Positions 12,441 to 23,900 of a stretch of 64,000 bases of DNA are shown piece by piece. The stretch comes from Luscinia megarhynchos (lineage: Eukaryota > Chordata > Aves > Passeriformes > Turdidae), in NCBI GenBank assembly GCA_034336665.1, contig CM067564.1:47787451-47851450 (forward strand), written 5' to 3'. Every line of letters begins with the position of its first letter. The first letter of the stretch is position 1. A program made the position numbers and the translations under genes. The notes beneath the pieces were generated by a model. The model made no database searches, was not told where the DNA came from, and saw nothing but the letters and a program-made list of their open reading frames with translations.

Positions 12441-13012
12441 ACATGGGACTCACAGAATGGTTTGGATTGGAAAAGAGTGTTAAATGTCCTCTAGTCCTCA
12501 AACATTTCCAGGAATGGGGCAACCACAACTTCTCTGGGCATCCTCTTCCTGTGTGTCACCAGCTTCATCATGAAAAATTTCTTCCTTAATGTCAGTCTAA
12601 ACTGATCCTCTTTCAGTTTAAAGCTGCTGCCCTTTGTCCTGTCTCTACATCCCCTGGTAAAAGTCTTTGTTTCCTAAAAGCCCCTCTTAAGTACTGAAAG
12701 GCTGCAATATGGTCTACCCAGACCTTTCCCCAGCTTTCCCCACCTCCCTCAGCCTTTCCTCAAAGAGCAGGTGTTCCAGCCATGGGATCATTTTTGTGTC
12801 CTTCCTCTAGATTTGCTCAAGTCCATATTTTTCCTTTACTGGGGACCCCAGAGCTGGATGCAACACTGCAGGTGAGGTCTCAGCAGAGCAGTGGGGCAGA
12901 ACTCCCTGCCTTGATCTGCTGCCCACAGCACTGGGGATGCAGCCCAGGATGTGTTTGGCTTTCTGGGCTGGAAGTGCATATGCCCAGCTTGTGCTCAGTT
13001 TTTCATCCACCA
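12441..13012 (-). mobile_element. 5'-truncated CR1 LINE with 11-bp target duplication
   Basis: The plus strand is the reverse complement of a CR1 3' half. In order it shows 'cacagaatggtttggattgg', 'acttctctgggcatcctctt', 'ttcttccttaatgtcagtct', 'ctttcagtttaaagctgctg', 'ctcagcctttcctcaaag', 'ggggaccccagagctggatg' and 'gcagcccaggatgtgtttgg'. All are standard CR1 landmarks in consensus order. GTATTTCCAAA occurs at both edges (12430-12440 and 13013-13023), so the insertion boundaries are clear. The open frames inside it are antisense or decayed and encode no intact reverse transcriptase. Confidence 0.92.
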
Positions 13013-13023
13013 GTATTTCCAAA

Positions 13024-14195
13024 CAATATTTGAGAATCTGTTGGGAAAGTGCCGAACATGGGAAGACTTGAAAAGATAGAGTTAATAGATTTTTTTTCCA
13101 AAGGACAGTTTCCATTTCAGAAGGTACAGGGTGTTGTTGTTCTAGAGTTAACTGTTCTGGGTTGCAGCCAGGCTTATTTGAAGCTTAAAACTTTAGAAGT
13201 CAGAAGTAATTCAGGTGGAAGTGGCTGTGGAGTTGGCATTTGGTGCTCTGGAGAAAGCAGGGAGATGAGAGAAGCAGAGTAAGGGCCTCAGAAGGCAGTT
13301 TTGGTAAGTGTGGGTGTCAATGCCTGGATCCATTTGGGAGAGGTGGGTGGGATAACTGAAGAGAGGTGTTTTTTTTAATGGCCCGTCAGCAGTGCCCTAA
13401 TGTGAAGGGAAAATGGCACAGCAAGGGCTTGTAAGGATCAATCAAAATGAAAACTGCGGAAATCTGAAGGAAAGGCGCATGATTTAGTGTGAAAAAATGA
13501 GTGGATAGAGAAAAAATGACAGATGATTCAGAGAAAACTGATGCTGTTAATGTTTTCTTTGCCTCACTATACTCTTATTCCTTTTTTCAAGGAAAAGAAG
13601 AAATGAAGCAAATTAACACAATTTAGCAGAAAAATTGCACTTAGAATAAAGCTATTGGTATGAAGGCAGAGAGGGCATTGTGAGACCACTATACATTTTG
13701 TTTCAGGATCTGTATTTTTCCATAGCTTCGTTAATGGCTGGAGCAGTGAAATAAATAGCCTGTATAAAAATCTGTGGTTGGCAGTGACTTGAGAATACAC
13801 TCAGGCACTTTGGAGGTTTGTATCAGAATTTGAAATGGCCACAATACACAGGAAAAATGGCCTGAAATAACGAGAAGACATTTGATAAAGGCGCGTGCAA
13901 AGAGCTGTAGTTAGGAGAAGAAATCAGACATTCAAGTATAAATGGGTGAGAGCTGGCAGAGCAGCAGTGCAGTGGGAGTGGATAAGTTACAGTAGAGACC
14001 ATTAAATGCAAGGTGATAATAAGCTATTGGGGGAGGATAAAGGCAGGTGTCATTCTGGGCTAGCAGGAGAGACGGATGGAAAAAATGAAAGATTATTTTT
14101 TTTGATGAGAGGATGGTGTAGTGAGATGAGTCGCTTTAGGCACAATGTTGCAAGAAATACATCGGTCATTGGAGAGCGGCCAAGACTGGATAAAG
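13024..14195. other. Intergenic DNA, no feature recognised
   Basis: AT-leaning sequence between two CR1 elements. I recognised no exon, RNA gene or repeat family. The open frames at 13567-13800 and 13823-14011 (both minus) have no domain similarity that I can see. Confidence 0.5.
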
Positions 14196-14798
14196 AGTCA
14201 CAGAATAATTCAAGTTAGAAAGGATTCATAAGGATCATTGAGCCTGGTTCCCTGCTCCTCACAGGACTACCTAAAGCAAAATTCTGTGGCTGAGTGCATC
14301 ATGCAGACCCTCCTTGAATGCTGTCAGGCTGGCTGCTGTGACCACTTCCCCAGGGAGCCTCTTCCAGTGCCCCACCACCTGCTCAGTGAAGAACCTTTTC
14401 CCAGAGTTCAGACTGGACAGCATCCCCAGTGCAGCTTCTTTCCACTGCCCCATGTCGTGTTGCTGATCACCAGGGAGGGGAGACCAGCACTTCCACCTTT
14501 CCCCTTGAGAGAGGTGCAGACCTTGAGGTCTCTCCTCAGTCTACTCCAAGCTGAACAAACCGAGTCACCTTGCCCTTTCACCATCTTGGTCACTCTCCTC
14601 TGAACACACTTGAATAGTTTGATGTCCTTCTCACAATGTGATGCCCAAAACTTGTCCCAGGACTTGAAGTGAGGCTGCCCCAGTTCAGAGCAGAGCAGCA
14701 CAATCCCCTCCCTTACCTGTCTGGTGATGCTGTGCCTGATGTATCCCAGGACAGCATTGGCCCTTCTGGCTGCCAGAACACACTATTGAGCATATTTC
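14196..14798 (-). mobile_element. CR1 LINE 3' half
   Basis: Reverse-complement CR1: 'agtcacagaataattcaag' tail, 'aggatcattgagcctggtt', 'ctcctcacaggactacctaa', 'ccttgaatgctgtcaggct', 'cttccccagggagcctcttc', 'cagtgaagaaccttttccc', 'gatgtccttctcacaatgtg' and 'gatgctgtgcctgatgtatc' in consensus order. The subfamily is different from the copy at 12441, judging by the tail block. The internal open frames (14238-14603 plus and 14408-14701 minus) are fragments of the dead element. The right boundary is approximate and meets a palindromic AT patch at 14795-14830. Confidence 0.88.
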
Positions 14799-14830
14799 AC
14801 TTATAGTGAAATAACTATAACCATAGTTAT
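14795..14830. repeat. Two abutting AT-rich inverted repeats
   Basis: TTTCAC-ttata-GTGAAA (14795-14811) is followed at once by TAACTAT-aacc-ATAGTTA (14812-14829; the stem extends to 8 bp from 14811 to 14830). Both stems are perfect. The patch lies between two CR1-like blocks and is not part of the CR1 consensus as I know it. Function unknown. Confidence 0.75.
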
Positions 14831-14841
14831 GTAGATTATAA

Positions 14842-14916
14842 GATCCCCCTGAGCCTTCTCCTCTGTACATGGATCCCTCTCAGCTCTCTGCCTTTCCTCA
14901 CAGAAGAGATGTTCCA
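14842..14916 (-). mobile_element. Short CR1 LINE fragment
   Basis: 'gatccccctgagccttctcc', 'ctctcagctctctgcctttcc' and 'cagaagagatgttccag' match the CR1 block that normally reads 'cctgagccttctcttctcc...ctctcagcctttcctcataggagagatgctcc' in reverse complement. The order relative to 14196-14798 is not colinear with one element, because the equivalent region is already present near 14530. It is therefore listed as a separate insertion or a rearranged piece. Confidence 0.6.
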
Positions 14917-17900
14917 GTGTCGGATTTCTCCAAGGAGCACCCTAGAAATTGTGGACAGCTTTGAGCTCAAATTGCTTACAAAAAAAGTAATCGTGTAATA
15001 ATGAAACATGTTTTTGTAACTGCACTGGATGTCAGACACTAATCCCAGAAGGAACAGCTTGGTCTGTGATACCATCTTTGAAGGCCTGTGCAGAGCAGAA
15101 GGGGCAAACCTGCCTTCTCTGGCTGTGTTTTCCAAGTTATTACCTGCTGCTTCTGTGACAGCAAGATGCCCCTTGTGTCCTGGTTTTGGGGTCAGGGATG
15201 TACTAAGAGCTGCCTCCAGTCCCTGCTGTTTTGCAAATTCATGTTTCTTCCCATCCAGGACTGCTTAGGCACTTGAATGGATGTTTTGGCTAATTATTGT
15301 CTGCTGCTCTTTCAGCACACACCTGCCACTTGTACCCTGGGTCCAGGGTCAGGAAGGACTTTTTTCTCTGTGAGTTTTTTGCTCATGGGATAGTTCATTG
15401 TTATTGCAAGAAAATGTGATTCATTAGAAAAGGCAAAATTGGACTTCTTCAATGTGGGAAAAGGGGCTGAGCTCTGTGTTGTTTCTAAAAGAAATCAGCC
15501 AATACATAGCAAAGATGAGCAGGGAGATCCCTCAGAGGAGAAAATTATCCCTGCCCTAAGACGAGCTACAAAGAGAGTCTGGGGAACTGCACAAATAATG
15601 CTGATTATGCTCAGTCTTACTTGAGGCCCTTCCTCATCCTATTCCCCTTTCCATGTGGTGTGAAAATTTCTGCTTTATCCAGCAAGACAACCCTCCCCAA
15701 ACTTCAGATCTCACCTGGGGATGCCACATTCCGTTTCAAAGTGATATCCATGTTTGATTTCACTGATTCCAGGTGAAAGCCCTTGGGGCTTTCCTATCTC
15801 TTTTGGGAATGTGCTGGTTTAGCCCTTCTCAGTGCACAGGGCTGAAGAGGAAAGGAAATTCAGCTCCAGCACTGGGTTTGGATTTGGGTTTTCTCTCTTT
15901 TGCAGGAGGCAATGATCCACAGCAAGAAGTCAGCCAGAGTCCAGGAATAGCAGTTTGTCTCTCATAGAAACCATTTGATTGGCATCACTGAGCTGCAAAA
16001 AGACCCGGTGGGCTTGGTGACGGATTCTGATCGCCTGGAGACAGGCTTTTCTCTCTCATCTCACAGCAAGGGCAAGAAAGCTTATCTGGTATCCTTTGTA
16101 CTTGCATACACCTGGGAAAGGGACAGGAGGTCTTTTTAGCAGGAGATGCAGAATGGGATCAGGCACATAGAGGGAGGGAAGTCTGCTGAAAGGCCTCTGT
16201 CTCAAAGTGTTTGCCCTTTGGGATTTGGTGTTCTTTGGAGTGTGAATACCCCCGGAAAGGAGCAGCAACAAAAAAAAAGTATGATGGAATCATACATCAT
16301 GGATCTCCATTTTTAACCTAATTTGGTCAAGGGCTTTCTTAAACATATTAAATATCCTGAAAACAGGCAGCTCGGTGGAGAGATGAGCAGGAGTGAGATG
16401 CTCTGGAAGCCCCTTCCTGAAGGAAAAGCTGCAGTAGAGGTTTCTGTAACAGTGGGTAATTAATCCATGAGAAATATCTATTGCAAATGCCCCGAGGGCA
16501 GGAAGAACACTTAAACACAAATTCAAAATTATGAGTTACTATAAAAACAAACCCCCAAACCCAAGTCTGCACAAGCCCTGCCTACATTCTGTTACTTTGC
16601 AGGTAAACTGCAAATGAGTTTGAGTCAGAAACATTAAACTGTCAAAGAACTTCGACACTGGACACTTTTAATTTGCTTTGGATGACTTTTTTCACGAAGA
16701 TGACTTGGAAATAAGTGCTAATGAGTGCTAATTGCTGCTTTTTCACTAGTCAGGCCTGTATAGCCCTAAGCAGTGATTGATGATGGCTCCTTCCAGTGCC
16801 TGTGATTTATTTACCGGCTAAGCCATTAGAGAAGCATCAAGGATTTCTAAGAAAAATATTCGACATCTTAAATACCTTGGCGATCAGTAACAGAACCAGT
16901 TTTTTACATCTGGCTCCTCAGATCATTCTCAGCATTTCTCTTGGTATTTTAGGAAAAAGAGTTTTTCATAAATCTTTTTCCTAAAATAAGATTTTTTTCA
17001 TAAATCCATGAACATCTGAGACCCTCACTGCACATAGCCTCTGCCATGTTCATTCCAGGAGGAAATTGGAGCACTGCCCAAGGATGGAGTTTGCTCCACA
17101 CTGGGGTCTCAAGGTAGAGAACAGAAACTGGTATGTTATATTTGGGCATCTTGTTCCCATTTTTCTTATTCAGTTTGAGATTCTTCCAGGTATGGAAACA
17201 GTGCAGTTGCTGTTAATTTCCTAAGCAAAAGATTATCTGCTTCTTTAATATGGACATATAATCTCCAATTATGTTGTTTTAATACATACAGCAAAGATAA
17301 TTCTCCTTAATTATTACCTTGAGCACATGGCTGCAAATGCTGTTCATGATGTTTTTGGGTTTGGTTTTTTTTTCCCCAGTAGGAAATCTGCATTAGTCCT
17401 AAATATTGAAGTGTTTTTCATTATTGAGTGTGCTAATAAGTTATTCAGCCTGCAGCTTTCATGTGTCAGGAGATCAGGGCTGTATTGACTTCATGGATTC
17501 AAAGCCCTCTTTAAATTTAACATAGGGGAAAAACAGGACTCAACCCTGAAATAAATTAACCTGGGTTGTTCCAGACACCTGCAACTGCCACGTGTAACCA
17601 TCAGTCTGGTGTCTGACATGTATAGCTGGAGAAGCAGGTTTCTGTTTGGAATGGCATTAACCAGCTGCTGGGAACCCCTGGAGCCTGGGGACAGCAGCAC
17701 ACGATGCTGAGGCATCTTCCTCTCAGGCTTCTGCAGCAAGGACTTCTGGCTGCAGAAGGTCCTCCCTGGGCAGGAGGTTCTCCCTCGTGCTCTGTGCTCA
17801 GTGCAGGGATCTGTCTCAGCAACAGGAGCTCCTCAAGTGATTTTCTCCCACCCATCTCGAGGCTGGAAGGAGCGTGGGGAAAGGAAGGAGGCTCAGTGGC

Positions 17901-20900
17901 AGGATGAGTGTGTTACACAGAGATTCAGGCTGGAAGAGGCTGCTGTAAAACAGTGAAATAGTGTTGCAGTGCTGTAAAACAGGGAAAATAGTGGCTTTCA
18001 GCCTTTCTCAATCACAGAAGCTTTTCCTGCAGAAGTGCAGCAGTTCAGATGAGAAATTGGTGCTGTTGCCTTGGTCACCCCGTACAGGCACCTAAGATTG
18101 CATCCATGACCTCCAGGGACTCTGTGGTTATGGGCTAAAAACCACAGCTAAAACCAGGGAAAAGGAGGCCTTCCCTAATGGGATATTCCTTTGCAGCTTG
18201 CTTTTATCTCCTGTAGAATCCCTTAATGGGAGTCAGGACTTGCAGCCCACACCTTGCACGCAGAGAACCCCAACCTGTGCAGGGAGAGGATCTGAATGGA
18301 CAAGAACTGCAGGACTGAGTATCCTTGTAGGAAAGGGACCAGAAGGAGCCAAAACAGAGGCTAAAACAAATAAGCCCAGTAAATTGTTCTGCAAATAGTT
18401 GGAAAACAAAATCTGGTTTCCAAATTTCAGGTCCTCTGTACCTACACAGAGTCCCTTGCATTAAACTCATCCTCTCTGTGTCCCTCAGCCCTGGGCAGGG
18501 CACAACCCCCTGTGGATAATTTTGAGCTGTGCCTGGGCTCTCCAGCTCCTGGGCTCTCTGGTCAGCTAGAAGGACAAGGAGAACAGAAATCTGCTGCCCT
18601 TACACTGCTGTCATTAGGGGATGCACTGATTCCAGATTCTCCTTTTCCTCTACCCAACCATTGTTTTTCACAACATGTGCAGCTGTTTGATGTATTTGAT
18701 TTTTAGCTGTCAAAATTGATAGAAATGGGCCACTTGTGGGCACAGATGGAGACAGAGCAGTCACAAAAATCCCAGGTTAAAATGTGGGGTGTGTTTTGCA
18801 TCTCAACATCTGGACACACCTTTCTCCCATCCCTGTCTCCCACTGGAGTTGCATCCATCATTCTGCCCCAAGTCCTGTGTGCACAGAGCTGGTGCTCAGC
18901 CCATAACATTTCACAACATTTTCCATGAACCTCCAACAGCTTGTTAAATAGGATAATCCTGGCTGCATGCTTCCTACAAATGCTTCCATTCATAGATCCA
19001 GCACTTGCTTCTCTGAATTAAAGGCAGTTCTCCCTGTTTGGATACATTCTGCCATCAATAAAGTGAAAGACATCTTTAAATTAAGTAAGAAACCCAAAAT
19101 ACTACTAAGATGAGATCATAGCGTACCTGCTATCTTCAGAATATTTAGTTTCCACACTAATTAAAGTACAATTTATGACATTTAGATTCTAGCCTATACA
19201 TTTTTCTTCCTATTTGATTATTTTTCTTACATTAGCATTCAATTCTATTGATTTTTTTTTTTTTGGTACTGTAAAACCATCTTTTGGCAAAAATAAATAT
19301 AATTAATTTGGGAAACATTGGGACAATTATTTAGGATTTCAGTAACCAAATACTGAATTTTGTAGAATGTCAGTGAATGTCAGAATTTCAGTGAATTTCA
19401 GTAGCTTGAAATTCAGATGATGTTTATTAGGATTAAGAGGGATTGTAGAGGAGAAATAAAAATAAGGCACAGTTACTAGAAAGGAATACAGGTGTAAAAA
19501 TGAAGAGTGGAACTAGAGAGAGATGGTTAACTCAATCCAAGCAATATTTGTGTGTAGTTTGACCTTGCTGAGGATTTTTATTGAACTAGACACTGTCTTA
19601 AACAATAACACCATGCATTTTGCAATGATGAATTTCTAATTACTGAGCTGAGCTTTTCCAACAGTGACATTTTTTGCAAGTTGGATACAAACCCAATTAT
19701 TCCAGGTTTGGTACTCTGACATCAAAAAATTAAAAAGGATGCATAAAATATGTGTTATTGCCCATATTCTTGCAGTTATGTATCTCCAGGGTAGTGTGAG
19801 GTGGCTCTTTGTTCCAGCTTGCATGTTTTAGCTGTGCCTGGGGTGTGTGGGAGGAGATGGTTTATGAATGTGTGCATGGCTTCAAGCACAGTTATGCAAG
19901 AGTTTGCTTCTTAAATAGAGGAATCCCGGGAAACACAGAGAGAACACAGCCCACCCACCCTGGAGAGCCAAAACCCCCACAGAAACCTCACACCTTCTCC
20001 AAAATTCATTCCCAAGGGGGAATGAGGAGAAGGGAGCAGATTTACACAGCACTGTGCTATGTGATGCAAATGAATGTTGCAATAATCCAATTTATTTCCA
20101 CAGCTGGAGGTGCTGTCCACGAGATGGCATCATCCAGTCCAAAGACTCTGGGAACTGACCTGTCCTTGAGGTTGAGGGTGAACCTGCTACAAAGGTGATT
20201 CCTGGTGCAGTGATATATAAGCCAACAACAGCAACAAAAAAAAAAAGGCAGGAAAAGCCAGAAAGCAAAGCATATTTTCAATCTAAAGTGATTGATTTGG
20301 TTCTTTGTGCTTGATCAGGCAAATTAGGTGTCTGTGGAGCCAACTTCTTTTCTGGAGAGTGATGAGAGTGGAAACCGAGGGAGCCAGAAATGCTGATGCC
20401 CAGGTTACAGTGATGAAGGCCAGCTAAGCAATGGCCACGTCCCAGAAGTTGGTACTGTGCTGGAAGAGGCTGCCAAAGCAAGTTTGCTAAGGGGTTGTGT
20501 TTTGGAACTCTTTTTGCAGCCCTCAACAGCAGTGTCAGAGCTTGTGGCTCAGACTGGTCAGGGGCTGGCCACAGGTACAGGGTTTTTGGGAGCACATCAG
20601 TGTCTGGGTCTGAACTTGCTCTGTGGTATGATGCTTGCCCTGGCACCTCGGACATCTCACAGAGGTTTGTCACTCCCACAGAGTCAGGTGTGGCTGAGCC
20701 CCTTAGTTTGGGGGGCTGGCCCCAGAGCAAGGCCAGCCACACCATTCTGGAGTAAAGGTCACCCTTGGCACTGCCACTGCTCCGTGGCTTCTCCTGCATC
20801 ATCAAGCCTTTTTGAAAAGGTCTCAGGTGTGTCAGACCAGCTTTTCATCTTCCTGTCACAGCTCCTGGTGCCTGTTTGGGAACCAATAACTTATCAGTTT

Positions 20901-23900
20901 AATATTAGCCAATAACTTAACAATTCCCAAAAGCTAACTGGAAGAAGCAGATATTCCCTTCTGGCTCTTTCTAAGTCTGAAACCTCGACAAGTTCTCACA
21001 ATTTAATTTTGGCTTTTTCATGCTCCAAGGCCATGCACCTCTGTGCCTTGCTTCCCCTTTTCCACCCTTCCCTCATTGCCTTCCACAGAACCATTTCTGT
21101 CCTACAGACTGAGCTTTATTAAATTGCATTCACAGCTCATTAGGGCCTGCCAATTCTCCTAAGGAAGCACAAAAGCCAATATTTCTTGTGGAAAATCATA
21201 AAAGCCAGAATGGTGAAGAAGGGCACCCCCAGACCTGCTCACAAGCCTTGTGCCAGACTGCTGCACAGAAGCCTGTCTGAATCTAAAAGACTCCTTCATT
21301 TAGCACAGCTTTTACCAGCAAAGGTGTAGGGCTGGATCCTGTAGGGCTGGCAGCACATCCCCATCCTGGGGAGAAATCCCAGTGCAGCTCTCACAGCTCA
21401 AAGGCCCCATGAACAGGCTGTGAAGATAGAGATTCCAGGTTTATTTCACAAACTTGGTCTCAGATTTTATAGGAGTATGAAAACTTTTAGATGGCTGTAT
21501 TTCTTCTGTCTTCCTGATATAAATTAATATAAATATAATGATGTTGCAAAATTGCACCAGCTGTACTGCTATTCTCTCTGAAGAAGGACTAAATCATTAA
21601 AAGCCACAGGTTTTACATATCCAGAATCCAATGATTTTTTAATAAATGCACTTGGTTGTGTCATTTCTAATAGAACAGCCATTCTACATCAGTTCTGTTG
21701 GAGTCTGCATCAGGTAAAGCCCTTGAGTTACTAAAGTATCACAATTCCTTAGGCGTGTTCTAAAACATTGGGAATACTTGATGGCATCTATAAAGAAATA
21801 TTGATCCTTGTCGAGCAAAACCCCAGCACAGTTTCCTGGGACTGTAGGCACAATAATTCCAGAGTTCTGGTTAGACTTTTCCTATAGTGGGAGTTAATGA
21901 GTGCATGGGCAACACTTCCAGCCCTGCCTCCCATGGGGAGCAGATCTGGGGGGATGTCATTTCACTGTCCCTGCTGTGAGAGCTGGGCACTCAGGATAAA
22001 GGCAAAAAAATCCAGCTTTAGGATTTCTCTGTTAAGAGTGTAAGAAACAAGTCATTAATTCACATTTTCAGTTGTGTGGATAAAGAGGCAAAATCAACAT
22101 TTTCTTATGGTTAGAAAAATAGTTATTTTATGCATTAGGAAAGAGCTACCAACAGGGCTTTAGACTTTCTCCCCAAACAAGAATAGTTGCCTTTCAAATA
22201 CAGAAGTGGAAATGTATGTGCTTCTCTCATTCAAAAAAACCCTAGAGAACCATGTTCTCTGCTGATAGAAAACAGCACAGCTCCAAAGTTATACCCTCTG
22301 AGATGCTGACCACAGCCTTACAGGCAGAAGTGATTCAAAGAGTAGCACTGTGGCTCTTTTAACACCAGCTGAAGGCCAGTGGGGAGCAGGGAAGATGCAG
22401 GAAATGGTTTTGGGAAGCAGCTCATATTTATCTTGGTGCCACCTGGGGCAGCTCTCCATGCAAACCAGGGCTTTTGCATAAAAAAATAAACCTTAGGCCC
22501 TCCTGCTGAACCACCAAGCACTCAAAGCCAACCCTGTCTGCATTCAAATGACCTGCTTAGGATCCATCCTTCCCCAGCCCCGTGACAGAGCTCTGCCCTG
22601 CACCTGGCTGGCTCTGGCATCATCTCCTCCACAGATGTTTGATGCCAGGGCATGGTCAGGGAGATTCTGGAATCAGTGCTGTTGGCTCATGCTTTCAATT
22701 GATCTATGTAAAGTTTGAAAAAGAAAACAAACCAAAAACAACTTTTAAATTTTTTTCTGTGCAATGTCACCTGCTGTGTAGAAGAAAAGCCCTTAGTCCC
22801 TGACTTTCCTCCTTCTGTTATGTGATGATCAAAAAGGTGATGTTTTTACCACGAGGCTTTTCCAGGGGACAAAAGGAGCATGCAGCCAGTTCATATCAAA
22901 CAATCCTGGTTGGAGAGGCCTGCTTCATCTCAGCTGCAAGATTAGCATGATGTTTGTTGCAGCTTTTGCAGCAAAAGGAGGCCTGGAGGCAGAATTTTGG
23001 GGAAACTGCTGAATGGGGAATGTTTTTGGGAGCATCACTCCCGCAGGGAGGGCAGGGTGAAAAGCAATTCCTTGATTTCCCAGTTCAGCACAGGGCACAT
23101 CAGAGGCACAAACAGGCTGTGTGAGAGAGTTTTGCTGTGGTTAATATTGGTTCAGCATCACTAAGTAGCAGGGTGGCAGAGCATCCCTAGCAAGGCCACA
23201 GTGCCAAGCCATTGCGCAGAAAAGATGCTTCCTTGGATGTAAATTTATTTTACCAAGGCTGAAAATAGCCCAACCAAAGAAACTCATAATGGCTAATAAG
23301 TGCATTGCTAGAAAAGGGGAAAAATGAGTAGAAAGTGTTTATCTTAAAGCCCATAAATACAGAGTCCTTTCTGCTCCTGCCATGCTGAACAGCAGGGCTG
23401 GGAAGGTGTGGAAGCCCTTTGGGTCCTCACTCAGCCACACTTCACCAGGACTGAGCAGCCAAGGACGGAAGAAATGCTGAATTCTGCCCTAATAATTACT
23501 AATTTTTTTACTAAATTTTAATTAAATTTCCCAAAATGTCCCTTGTTTCTGCACAGTATGCAAAAGGCAGTGCCAATTACAAACATCTCTATAATTTCTC
23601 TTTCTTTAGGTCCTTACACTTGGACAATTTCCAACATACCAAACTGAGAAGAGCTGTATTTTGAATTCTCCACTGGAGTTTTACCACAATCTTGCTGCAT
23701 TGGCTTCAAACTGACATTGGAGAGGGGATGATGATGGTGATGTGCCACCTGCAGACCTGTTGGCCACAGCTTGGCACTTGGAATGCTGAAGTTGGGAACC
23801 ATCAGGTACAGCTGGATAAAATCAGGATGTGAAGTTGCCTGGTATTAAACTGCCTCAGGCACAGTTTCTACCATATATACCATGTATACTGTAAGGAGTA

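Noticed and set aside
20278..20805. 175-codon minus-strand open frame in intergenic DNA, with a 152-codon overlapping frame on the plus strand
   Set aside because: No domain, no splice or promoter context, and open on both strands, which suggests locally low stop-codon density by chance.
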